From contig JAUPSS010000004.1 in the NCBI GenBank assembly GCA_040285825.1, positions 1,654,550-1,718,549 on the forward strand: a stretch of DNA of 64,000 nucleotides. Direction: 5' to 3'. Below the pieces are notes generated by a model that saw nothing but the letters and a program-made list of their open reading frames with translations, made no database searches and had not been told where the DNA came from. Below, piece by piece: positions 31,222-40,620 of the stretch (positions are counted from its first letter, which is position 1; each line of letters begins with the position of its first letter). The position numbers and the translations under genes were made by a program. Origin of the DNA: Eukaryota sp. TZLM1-RC. Taxonomy: Eukaryota > Metamonada: BaSk clade.

Positions 31222-33369
31222 ATGGATCGTTTGCAAGCTCTTCTTTCAGAGGATCCCCATGCTTCCGTTGTTGACCTCTCTAATTGTGATATTAAAGGTG
31301 TAGGTCCCTTGACTTCTCTTCTGGGCCAGTTTACTTCATTAACGCATCTTGTTCTATCAAACAACCATGTTTCCAGTCTTCCTGAAGATCTCTCTCATTG
31401 CCTACCGCATCTACGTACACTCGACATTTCATATAACCCCATTGAAAATGTTCACTCTGTTCTTCCTGGACTTCAATCGCTCCCCAAGCTTCGCCACCTT
31501 TTTATCAACCTTCCAGACGAGGAGCAGGAAGATGAAGTCATTGTTACTCTCATCTATTTGCGCACTTTTAACAATGTCCAACTACCTGAAGCTGATGAGA
31601 GCGAAGACGAAGAACAAGTGGCAGACACTCCCAAGATGTTGTCCGCTAACTCTAACCCCAACTTTAACCCCAAACCAACCCCAACCCCAAACCCCCCTCC
31701 CGCTAATGAAGTCACCATGGACCCTCTCAACGATTATGAGTTACCCTTGCTGGCTGACCTCTATACCAGAATTTGCTCAATGATTGGTTACCAAGATGAT
31801 TCTATTTTTGAATCTCACTGCTCTGATGTCTTTAAAAATCAAGCAGATCTAAACGGAAAAGTCAAGGATGTTCAAGCCCAGGAAGCTCTTTTTGACCTAT
31901 GTAGATTGGAACTCTTCAGTGTTTTATTTAAGCCTATTTGTCAGGTTTTGAGCAAGAATTCCCCTGAAGTTGGGTCAATAGTCAGAACTATTTTTGACCG
32001 TGTTTCCCGTGCCACGTCATCCATCACGTCATCTGTCACATCATCAGTCTCCGATTTAGTCCAAAAACTGGGTTCAGCTAGGGAATCATTACTTGCAGCT
32101 GAAAGGGAAACCACAGATTTACTTCACGCAGCAGAACTTTTGGAACAGGAAACCAAGACCCACAGAAACGAAAGACAAGCAGTAATGAATCAGTTTGAAA
32201 AGGAAAAAAGACAATTGAGAGAAGAAATTGGGTTATTAAAGGTTGAAAATGAGAAACTCAATATTAGGGTTCGTCAGTTGAGTACTCAGCAAGCCCGAAG
32301 AGCTCAAAAGGAAGGTCAGATCACATCATCTAGGTCAGAAGTGATTGAAGTCAAGGATAGTCCTCGTGAAGTCAAGAAGAATCACTCTGATGACGATCTA
32401 GTTCGAGCAAAGAGTATGATCTCTTCCCTAATGGCCACCGCTCCCAAGCCGACTGTATCTAAGCATAGGGACTTAACCCTCAAACAAACCACTGAACTCA
32501 TTGAAGAAATTTGGGAAAGTAAAGTAAAAACGGATAAGAGAAACCTTAATGCTAAAATTCCTCTGGAAACTCTCAATGAGCATATCTTTTCTTATCTTAA
32601 TACTAAATATGGATTACCTTCATTAGTAATGGAGATGGCTGGAGCTTTGACCAATGCCATCCATAGATACAAGACACAGTCGAACTTCATTGCGGTGTTC
32701 TTTCATACATTACGGAGTGAAATTGATGAAGAATTTAGACATGTGCAAACTCAATTAGAAAAGACTGTCAATGAACTATTGAGGGCCCAGCTGAGGGTTA
32801 AAAATCCTTATCTTTCGGAACGGGATTTGTCAATCAAAGTCAAGAAGAAGGTCAAGGGTTTTCTGAGCGAAGAAGAGTGGGTTGATGTCATCTCTTACCT
32901 TTATGCACATGAAGATGCCGTTTCTGTCACAATGAAGGTTAAACTTGAAGTTCAACGTACGAATCCCAAGCCAAAATCCTTATCTCCCGCCACGAGACTT
33001 CGTCTTCAACAACTACAAACTGTAGGACGTCTTGACCAGCATGATGAGGAAACCAGGGTAGCCTTGAATCCTAGTGAAGCAAGCAAAATTTCTTATGATA
33101 ATTTCTTGAAGGTTTTGCTCGATTTTCAGCTTGATGGACATTTGAAATTTTTGTCAAATTTTGTTGTTTTGTTTAAAAAAGTCGATGGTGACTTGGACGG
33201 AGCTATCTTTGAAGCTGAATTTATTGAATTAATGAAGTTGCTAGATAATTCAAAAAGTCAGATTCAAATAACCAATGCTATTAATCAGTTTGACCCGCAC
33301 GGAATTGGAAGGTTTACTTTTAGTCAATGTGTTCAATTTCTATCAAATGAGTTGGTTAAGGAAACCTAG
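31222..33369 (+). CDS. LRR - coiled coil - EF-hand protein
   Basis: A 715-residue protein with no confident orthologue. Residues about 15-115 hold four leucine-rich repeats of the SDS22/dynein light chain style (SLTHLVLSNNHVSSLPEDL, HLRTLDISYNPIENVHSVL). A linker at about 130-165 is acidic and then repetitive in Asn/Pro/Thr. Residues about 285-375 form a long charged coiled coil. The centre (about 410-600) is helical and unrecognised. The C-terminus carries a canonical EF-hand loop, DGDLDGAIFEAE (D1, D3, D5, G6, I8, E12), and a second degenerate one (DPHGIGRFTFSQ). This suggests a calcium-regulated scaffold, perhaps cytoskeletal or ciliary, but that is inference. Start and promoter module agree. 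The coding frame is continuous to TAG at 33369. Confidence 0.75.
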   Translation: MDRLQALLSEDPHASVVDLSNCDIKGVGPLTSLLGQFTSLTHLVLSNNHVSSLPEDLSHCLPHLRTLDISYNPIENVHSVLPGLQSLPKLRHLFINLPDEEQEDEVIVTLIYLRTFNNVQLPEADESEDEEQVADTPKMLSANSNPNFNPKPTPTPNPPPANEVTMDPLNDYELPLLADLYTRICSMIGYQDDSIFESHCSDVFKNQADLNGKVKDVQAQEALFDLCRLELFSVLFKPICQVLSKNSPEVGSIVRTIFDRVSRATSSITSSVTSSVSDLVQKLGSARESLLAAERETTDLLHAAELLEQETKTHRNERQAVMNQFEKEKRQLREEIGLLKVENEKLNIRVRQLSTQQARRAQKEGQITSSRSEVIEVKDSPREVKKNHSDDDLVRAKSMISSLMATAPKPTVSKHRDLTLKQTTELIEEIWESKVKTDKRNLNAKIPLETLNEHIFSYLNTKYGLPSLVMEMAGALTNAIHRYKTQSNFIAVFFHTLRSEIDEEFRHVQTQLEKTVNELLRAQLRVKNPYLSERDLSIKVKKKVKGFLSEEEWVDVISYLYAHEDAVSVTMKVKLEVQRTNPKPKSLSPATRLRLQQLQTVGRLDQHDEETRVALNPSEASKISYDNFLKVLLDFQLDGHLKFLSNFVVLFKKVDGDLDGAIFEAEFIELMKLLDNSKSQIQITNAINQFDPHGIGRFTFSQCVQFLSNELVKET

Positions 33370-33990
33370 AAATTTTAGAAATTTTTGTATTTTATATTTA
33401 TAAATGACTTTAAATACCTTTTCTTTGAGCAACAAAGCCACTTAAACGAGATAATATCTATACACTTAAAAAATGAAAATTAAAAATGAAAATTACGAAA
33501 CAGTGCTGGAAGCTGTTGAAAAAAGACAAAACTGGAAAAATAGATTCCCAGCCACTGCAAGCCAACCACAGCACTTCAGCAGTAGGTGGAAGGTACAACT
33601 GATAGACAAAGCAGTACCGATGTTAATGAGTTGATCTTGCAGGGCTAGTCTTTGAATTACTTTTGAACTTTTAGGGGTTGTTCAACTATTAATGTCAATC
33701 AATGTTTCTACCGATGTCATTTACCTTGATCCATACTTTATATAGTTTTCATGTAGTGATTGTACAACTGTATAAATTGATAATAATATAATTATAAAAT
33801 TAATTAGTCTTAAAAATAATTTACAGGTGAACCGTGAACGCAACGGTCTGAAGAAATCTAATAAACCAACAACAATTCAATGGCTTGAACAGTTCTGTTA
33901 CGGAATATGAGTAGAAACCCAAAGAAAATTGTTGGCAAAGGAAAACAGTTGAACAATGAATAAGCTCTCTCATAACGTAGATGCGAAAAA
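33370..33990. other. intergenic, nothing recognised
   Basis: Shared 3' flank of two convergent genes. AT-rich. No reading of interest. Confidence 0.3.
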
Positions 33991-34191
33991 CTAGTCTTTT
34001 TGTTCATAGGAGTTCTTCTGAATCATCTGATGTAGTGACGACTTAATGAAGTCTACACTTTGTGGAAAGACTATGATATGAGTTTCGTCAACATCTTGAA
34101 CAATGAACGACTTTTCCCGATTGAGTTGCAAGATGAACTCTTTAACTGCTGGATCACATTCAAGCAAGCAACCTGAAACTTCCTTCACCAT
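33991..34191 (-). CDS. TFB5: TFIIH subunit TFB5/TTDA (GTF2H5)
   Basis: Small core subunit of TFIIH that stabilises the complex and acts in transcription and nucleotide excision repair. The 66-residue protein reads MVKEVSGCLLECDPAVKEFI, then KSFIVQDVDETHIIVFPQSV and a helical C-terminus. This follows the family closely (VxxGxLIECDPAMKQFLL…FIIQDIDDTHVFV). The start is the ATG at 34191. Length is in the normal 66-72 range. It is transcribed divergently from the NDR kinase gene with about 85 bp between the two start codons, so a bidirectional promoter is likely. Confidence 0.9.
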   Translation of the reverse strand: MVKEVSGCLLECDPAVKEFILQLNREKSFIVQDVDETHIIVFPQSVDFIKSSLHQMIQKNSYEQKD

Positions 34192-34276
34192 CAAGAAGTA
34201 AGTAAAAGTAATTTATTTTCCCAAACCAAATACACCATTGTTGCACTCTGTTTCAGCATACCTCTACTTAAGTGCA

Positions 34277-35695
34277 ATGTCCAACTCCATCTCACCAGCG
34301 GCTCAGCGAAGAGCCATGGCTACTAGAATGTTCCTTGACTCCTACTTTCGTGACTTGTCTCGTCGCACTGCTTCAAGATCAATAAGAGAACATGAACTAC
34401 AAAAACAACTGGCAGATCCGTCACTCTCTTCTGATCAAAAACAGTCTTTGATCAATGAGTTTAAAGCTCTAGAAACAGCATATTTACGATCATCAAGAGT
34501 AAAGTTAACCATTACTGACTTTGAAAGTGTTGCAGTAATTGGTCGAGGTGGTTTGTTTTCGTTAGTTATTAATTCCAGGGTTTGGTGAAGTCCGTCTAGT
34601 ACGTCATATCAATTCTGGGAAATACCTTGCGTTAAAAATACTCAGCAAGTCTAATATTGTCAAAAGAGGTTACATGGCACATGTATTGAACGAACGCGAG
34701 ATAATGAGTTCTTATTCACCATTCTTAGTCCAACTACATGCCTCTTTCACTACAACAGGCTACTTGTACTTATTGATGGACTATTGTGCTGGGGGAGATC
34801 TTATGGCTTTATTAATAGCCGAAGACATATTTCCTGAACATCAAGTGAGACTATATGCTGCAGAAATGGTAGAGGCTCTTTCTGTTACACATAGAAGAGG
34901 CTTTCTCCACCGTGATTTAAAACCAGACGTGTGTTTTCCTTTATTGACGACAATTAACTCTAGAACATATTGATAGATGCAGACGGCCACTTGAAGTTGG
35001 CCGATTTCGGTCTATCTACACAAGGTGAAGCCCCTCTCCGCCCTGCTGATGTCTATGCCGATATGCTAGCAGAATACAGACAGGAGAGCAACGATGGACC
35101 CCAACCATTACCTAGTGTTGCTGAAAAGTATAAAGCAAGAAGGAGGCGATTACGGGCTAGGTCCACGTGTGGAACTCCTGACTTTACTGCTCCTGAGGTA
35201 CTCCTACGGCGACCCTACTCAAATTGTATGTAGATTTCGTTACTTTTGACCATAGCTGTTGATTGGTGGAGTTTAGGCTGTATTATATACGAAATGCTTG
35301 TAGGATATGCTCCATTCTTTGCTCAAACTCAGTATGAAACTTGCAGAAGGATCGTCAATTGGAAGAAAACACTTAATTTTCCTCCTGGAAAGTGCTCTCC
35401 TCTCGCCGAAGATTTGATTCGTAAACTCTTATGCGAAGAACATATTCGTCTAGGTACCAAAAGTGTGACGGAGATTCGCAACCATCCTTTTTTTAAAGAT
35501 ATAGAATGGAAGAAGCTTAAGCTGACACAGGCTCCTTGGGTTCCAGAGTTGGAGAGTGAAGCAGATACCAGGTATTTTGATGAATTTCCTGATCACCAAG
35601 ATTTTTTTGAAGAAAAAGATGATGAAGCTGATATGTTCTTTAAAGGATTTTCATTTAGAAGTTTTGATTCAGTCAAGAATTTTGCACAATCTTGA
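34277..35695 (+). CDS. NDR/LATS-family AGC protein kinase
   Basis: Ser/Thr kinase of the Hippo/MEN-like NDR branch. The exons are 34277-34550, 34579-34928, 34964-35225 and 35256-35695 (441 residues), separated by introns of 28, 35 and 30 bp, each needed to keep the kinase frame. Splicing rebuilds IGRGGFGEVRLV (Gly loop), HRDLKPDNILIDADGHLKLA with DFG, and TPDFTAPEVL…YSNSVDWWSLGCIIYEM. The N-terminal helix region (FLDSYFRDLSRRTASRSIRE) is the MOB-binding type. The insert between DFG and APE carries the basic autoinhibitory stretch KARRRRLRARSTCGTPDF with the activation-loop Ser/Thr. The C-terminal hydrophobic motif is FKGFSFRSF. All NDR hallmarks are present, so the gene looks functional. Confidence 0.93.
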
Positions 35696-35958
35696 TTTGT
35701 TGTTTTTACTTAATTTTTATATGTTTTATTGATATTATTTGTTGAGGCATGAGGTAGGGATCATTGTATATTTGGTTTTCTTCATTTTGATAGAGTTTAT
35801 TTTGCACACATTGATTTTTCATTAATCTTGAAGCATAAATTGAACTGTTTTTTGCGTATTTATTCAAAAGAATTAATGAACATTTGGAATTTTAAATTTA
35901 TTTAGATTACAGTGATTGATTATCATCATCCATCTCCATTAACGTTCATCTCTAAACA

Positions 35959-37911
35959 ATGTCTAGACCACCAGATGGACTGTCGTTCCCTCCTCGTATT
36001 CGTCAACTCTTGAATGCGTATTTCAAAGCAGCTTCCCGTACTCGTCTCAATGTGGTTGAGTATCCTGACTTGACTCTCGTTTCGGTAGCAGGCAAAGGTT
36101 CTGCTGCAGAAAAATCTTCTCTCTACCGCCGCCTTCTCGAACTTCAGAAGAACCTCCGTTGTGGCGTATCTCCTTTTCCGTTAGGTTATGAAACTCTCTT
36201 CACTGCCCTTTCTAGACCAATTAACCAGGAAACAGGAAGTTCTATATTCGTGCTACCTGGTAATGTGCGAATCACTTCCCCATCCGAACCTTCATTTGAA
36301 CTTGCCCAGTCAGCTGTTGCGTTCCGTGCAGGACAGATTAATTGTCAGACAAGGGCCCATGTTTTGTGGATCCATGTTGGTAACAATAGCCCACGTAGGT
36401 TCAAATTTGAACCCCATCCTCATGTACCTGACGATCTGCGTCTTGTCTCTTTACCCACTACTAATAATGATGTAGCGACCACTACATTCGATCCTATTAT
36501 TGTCCACGGTGCTCATATTAATTCCCTAATAGTAATTGCTGATATTAACGATCCTGGCCACATGGAAAAAGTGTTGAACTCTTCTTTCAATCTAGCAGAC
36601 AGCTGGGATGAGAATGTCATTTCTCGCTCAGTCAACAAAGATTCAGCTATTCGCCAACCTAGAGTTACTGATGGTTCTTGCTCTCTTTCTTCAAGGGTTC
36701 AGCATTTAATGTTTTATGTCCGCAAAGATGAAGAAAAAGGTAACGTCAACTCCACTACCAAGTCATCTTTAATGAGACATGATATATCTGCTTCTGAATT
36801 GGTTCATTTGCTTCAAAAAAGAACTGTGGATTACACTATCAAACACCCTCATCCATCTGAGTTTAATGGTATGATAGGAGCAGGTAATGGAGGAAACAAT
36901 TCATCCAAAAGGATTTTTGGCTTGGGTTACATTGCGAATGTTTTACGAAAATCGACAGGAAACCAAGAAAACATAGATTCATCCGACAGAGTTTTTTCAA
37001 GAATTCAACATTGGTTCTCTATGGATCCTAAATCTGGGCACATTGAGGATTCTGCAGTTGTTCTACCTTGTCGTCCCAATGTTGCCATGGATTTAATTCT
37101 ACCTCATTCGTATGGAATTGGAAGTCTTCAAATAAGGTTTCATTTCAACACAAGGCTACCTTCAGTAGAGAGTCCTATTGGTTCTTTAAGCTCTTTTGTT
37201 TCAGAAGTTCATGATGAACTGTCTAATGCGATGAAGGAGAACAGCAAGTCTTGTTTTTTTAAACCCGAAGATTTGTGTGTGTCCCAACACTCTGAACCAT
37301 TAACTGATGTTACAACTGCAAAAGGGAAAGTTCCGTTACCACCACATGTTTTACTCGACACTTTCTCCTCCTTTGTAGAGAATAGGTGTGATGTCATATT
37401 TCCACCGCAGAATTGCCCTCATCCAAGATCAGCTTCTACCAGAATTCACAAAAGCATGGCGAATGCTTGGAAAGATGTTTCCTGTGATTGGTTGCTCGAA
37501 ACTAGGGACGTTTGCCTTAATGAAGATAATGGGCTGGTGTTGATGCATATTACCAATACCAATTCTGGTGACCAACGTCAAGAAAGTGCCTTGTTCACCC
37601 GACTTTGGGATAATTTTTGGCCGCTCTCATCAGTGGAAGCTGACAGACTTTCTAATTATGTCACTATTGGAAGTTCAGAGAACATTGGTCGCATAATGTC
37701 TTCTCCTGCCAAGCCTTTTGCCGGATCTCAAAGTGAAATTCTGTCTCCTAATGGTATACTTGATTTGCAAGAGTTCCTTCACGATACCATGAATGTTCTT
37801 TCACAACACTATCACCACAAAGAAAATGCTACTTTGAGAAAAAAGGTCCAAGATTCACGTTCTAAAGATTTTACGTCTTGCGAAGAACACAATTCATTGT
37901 TTTATTGGTGA
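35959..37911 (+). CDS. Unrecognised 650-residue protein
   Basis: Starts MSRPPDGLSFPPRIRQLLNA and runs uninterrupted to TGA at 37911. I do not recognise a family. The N-terminal about 60 residues are basic and helical (YFKAASRTRLNVVEYPDLTL). A beta-rich segment follows (RAHVLWIHVGNNSPRRFKFE, then IIVHGAHINSLIVIADIND). Gly/Asn-rich (NGMIGAGNGGNNSSKRIFGL) and Ser-rich parts follow. No signal peptide or membrane segment is evident. The context CATCTCTAAACAATG before the start resembles the ATCTSTAA element of the shared promoter module. Low AT compared with the surrounding spacers and absence of stops support a real gene. Confidence 0.6.
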   Translation: MSRPPDGLSFPPRIRQLLNAYFKAASRTRLNVVEYPDLTLVSVAGKGSAAEKSSLYRRLLELQKNLRCGVSPFPLGYETLFTALSRPINQETGSSIFVLPGNVRITSPSEPSFELAQSAVAFRAGQINCQTRAHVLWIHVGNNSPRRFKFEPHPHVPDDLRLVSLPTTNNDVATTTFDPIIVHGAHINSLIVIADINDPGHMEKVLNSSFNLADSWDENVISRSVNKDSAIRQPRVTDGSCSLSSRVQHLMFYVRKDEEKGNVNSTTKSSLMRHDISASELVHLLQKRTVDYTIKHPHPSEFNGMIGAGNGGNNSSKRIFGLGYIANVLRKSTGNQENIDSSDRVFSRIQHWFSMDPKSGHIEDSAVVLPCRPNVAMDLILPHSYGIGSLQIRFHFNTRLPSVESPIGSLSSFVSEVHDELSNAMKENSKSCFFKPEDLCVSQHSEPLTDVTTAKGKVPLPPHVLLDTFSSFVENRCDVIFPPQNCPHPRSASTRIHKSMANAWKDVSCDWLLETRDVCLNEDNGLVLMHITNTNSGDQRQESALFTRLWDNFWPLSSVEADRLSNYVTIGSSENIGRIMSSPAKPFAGSQSEILSPNGILDLQEFLHDTMNVLSQHYHHKENATLRKKVQDSRSKDFTSCEEHNSLFYW

Positions 37912-38182
37912 ATTTGTATAATTATTGTTTTATTGTTTATTGTTTATCTATCTGTTTATTTGAAATAAATGTTTCTTAACATCAAATCTGGTTTAAGATC
38001 TTGAATATTTTGTATGGTATTCTGTTGATGACTTAAAAAATGACTTAATTCCATAAAAACTTTCACTGTAAGGGGTTAAAGTGCTTCATTTGATACATGG
38101 TCCAAAGAAAGAGATATCATTTTGTTGGAAATCCTAGAACAAAAGATGTCCTGTAACTACCAAATTTACTCATTCAAAACAC
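37912..38182. other. intergenic
   Basis: Contains AATAAA near 37965, a possible poly(A) signal of the preceding gene. Nothing else recognised. Confidence 0.3.
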
Positions 38183-38564
38183 ATGAGTGAACAAGATCTA
38201 CAACAGCGCATAGACCAACAACTATCTCACCGAAAGCACGTTGAGGAGCCATGTATCCACTACCATGTGGAGGAAAAGGAGATGGGAAAAGGCAAGGAAA
38301 AGGAGAGGATCTACGTTGAGCCAGTCATGAGAGAAAGAATAGGTATGTGAACATTCGACTGACCAATCGCAGATCGTGAACCGTTTGTAAAGTACTTAGA
38401 AACATTCTAATCTTAGTGTTGAAAGAGTCTGCATAATAACAGAACCTGTAGATGCAGATGAAGCAAGATTGCAGAGAAAAGTTGTAGATGGAGAGAGGAA
38501 AGAACTACCCCGAGGAACTACCAAAAGAATAATGGATGAATTGAGACAGGTACGAAAGTCATAG
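38183..38564 (+). CDS. Predicted small three-exon gene with a 19-nt micro-exon
   Basis: No uninterrupted frame covers this locus, but three exons join in frame. Exon 1 is 38183-38342, intron 1 is 38343-38372 (30 bp, GTATGTG…CGCAG with CTGAC before the AG), exon 2 is 38373-38391 (19 nt), intron 2 is 38392-38416 (25 bp, GTACTT…CTTAG with CTAAT), and exon 3 is 38417-38564. The 108-residue product starts MSEQDLQQRIDQQLSHRKHV, has a Lys/Glu-rich part, RERIDREPFVNVERVCIITE and VVDGERKELPRGTTKRIMDE, and ends VRKS-stop. I do not recognise it. Support is the splice-site likeness to proven introns and the length of sensible reading after each junction. Intron 2 is the weaker of the two. Confidence 0.5.
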
Positions 38565-38610
38565 AAAATCGTTGTTGCCAATTACGATAAAGAGATGTTT
38601 TTAATAAACA

Positions 38611-40195
38611 CTAGTTCGGCGTACGTTCGGCCGAACGTTCGGCACCTACTGATACGTTCGGTTAGTTCGGCATCTCGTTTTGATTCATTAATATCAATAC
38701 GCTGTTTATCTCCTCCTTCGTTATGCTATTACACTCACTATCAACCAACAAACTAAACTTTTATTCAGAAAGTTCTACAACATCTAAATCTAGGTCATTA
38801 ACCTGACCAAATACTCTCTTTAAGTGGTCTGCAAGACAAGGATCCTCGACTTCTGAGTCAGACTCACTTTCTAGAACCCAGTCTGCTTCCATTGGATCTG
38901 TCTCCCATTTCAAATAGCTTTCCTTCTTGTTCTCCAGTGTCTTTTTCAGCTTCATGTTTGAGAAAATAAACACAAGATCGTTCGCTAGTCTGTCACTGAG
39001 ACGGTTTCTTCTCTTGTTCTTGATAAATCCATATGCTGACCAATTTCTCTCAGCACTGCCAGTTGATACACTCTGTGAAAGTATTCTCAGTGCAATACTT
39101 CTCAGTTTACCATCTCGACTGCCATACACCAACCACCATTCTCTAGGCGACAATTCTGGAGCATGCTTCCATGCTTCTGGTTGAGAGTAATGGTTTTGCT
39201 TAGTATAAAACATCTGCCATTCTCGAAAAACTTCTAGGGAGTCGTTTTTATCACAAACACTACTCAGCGCTTTTCGGAAAGAGTTAATTTCTGCGTCAGT
39301 GCTTTCTTCAAATTTTGAAGCGTATTCTGGATCGAAATAGTAAGCAGCAAGATAAATTGGAGTTAATAGCTTCAAAAAAAATCGGTTATTTATACTACCA
39401 TTGACAGAGTATTTTTCAAAGTCGGTCATTCCTTCCCATGAGTTCAGATAGTAGTATTCTTGTAATTGTCGACATTTTACGTACATCTTTGAGAAATAAG
39501 GCTCATTGGAGTCTGTGAGTTTCAACAGACCAACTAATGGCTTCAAGTAGGTTATAAGTGAGGAAAGCAACTGCCAAAAGTCGTACTCAATACTTCCTAC
39601 AATGATTTTTACCTTCCTAAATGATGACATCAGAGGCTCGCCTACATCTCTAACAAGCCGTTCGATGGTAGGCGAGCTGATTAACGATTAGACACTGGGT
39701 TCTAAGTCTTGAAGACGACTGAGCATGAGAAATTGTGTGTAAAATCGTGTAGCAGCAGGTCGCATCAGTGTTTTACCAGCTACTTTTTCCAACTTGGTTT
39801 TGATAATGGTATGATTGCGGATAAAATCTACTACCATTTTGCAATCGCTAATGATTTTGTTGAAACTAGGCAGTTTGCACATGTCCTCAATAAGGAGATC
39901 CAAAGTATGAGAGGCACAAGGAGAAAATAGAATATGAGGATAATCGGCGATAAGGAGTGAGCAAGCGGAAAGGCAATTGGTGGCACTGTCTGACACAATA
40001 TGAGTAATTAAATTTGAGCCAACACAATCAACAACTTCTTTCAATTTTAAATAAAGTGTATAACCAGACTTTTTTTCATCAGATATGTTTATTGATTTTA
40101 CAAAGAAAGAGAAAGTGTTGCTTACCAAAAGAATATTTAATAGAGATGAACCATTGACATCCTTCCAACCATCAAAAACAAGTGTATTTAATTAC
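38611..40195 (-). mobile_element. hAT transposon copy, 5'-truncated, with transposase pseudogene
   Basis: Minus-strand transposase pieces lie at 39688-40195 and 38761-39630. They are in the same frame with one TAA between them, about 39690. The first has VFDGWKDVNGSSLLNIL, HIVSDSATNCLSACSLLIAD and CASHTLDLLIEDMC, the hAT core (T.DGW…, V.D.A.N…, C.aH.LnLl). The second ends with the hAT dimerisation motif (LSQSVSTGSAERNWSAYGFI…NKRRNRLSDRLANDLVFI). The 3' terminal region 38611-38700 is packed with palindromic TTCGGCCGAA and TTCGG repeats shared with the small copy at 41.2-41.8 kb. The BED-finger part is missing because the copy is replaced by a polymerase relic at about 40195. The outermost TIR is also lost at 38611. 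Confidence 0.8.
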
Positions 40196-40620
40196 AGCTT
40201 TGAAGCATTTGTGATCTTATAGCACCATCAACAAGCAGAAATGGACATTATTGTAAAGTCGATGATAAAAACATTAATTTATATCATCATTCCTCTGAAA
40301 GTAAATTGCTAAGTTCCTTTAAAAAATACTAGAAACTTAGAGCAAATGTGTCGGAAATCCACATAAAATATTTCGTTTCAGTGTTTTCTACTCTGACATC
40401 CCACATATTGTCAAAAAATACGTTCCAATAATGAGGAATGTTTCAAAGATGAAGTCCACACCGGTGATTGGATTCAGTGTTATAAGTCAAATTAAATAGA
40501 ATTGAATCACAAACGCTTAAATCCTTCAATTGCTGGTCGATTTGCTATTGATACTTATAGTAGTTACACAAATTATTATCAACCACGCAAATTGAAAACA
40601 GTTAAAAACACTTTAAGGAC
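40195..40620 (+). pseudogene. Second polymerase B exonuclease relic
   Basis: Base-level match to 4045-4420 (CAACAAGCAGAAATGGACAT is shared, then the Exo II region and the KHLNP…DTYSSYTNYYQPRKL segment), but more decayed and frame-shifted. It starts where the hAT copy breaks off and ends directly before a Fanzor copy. Confidence 0.45.
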
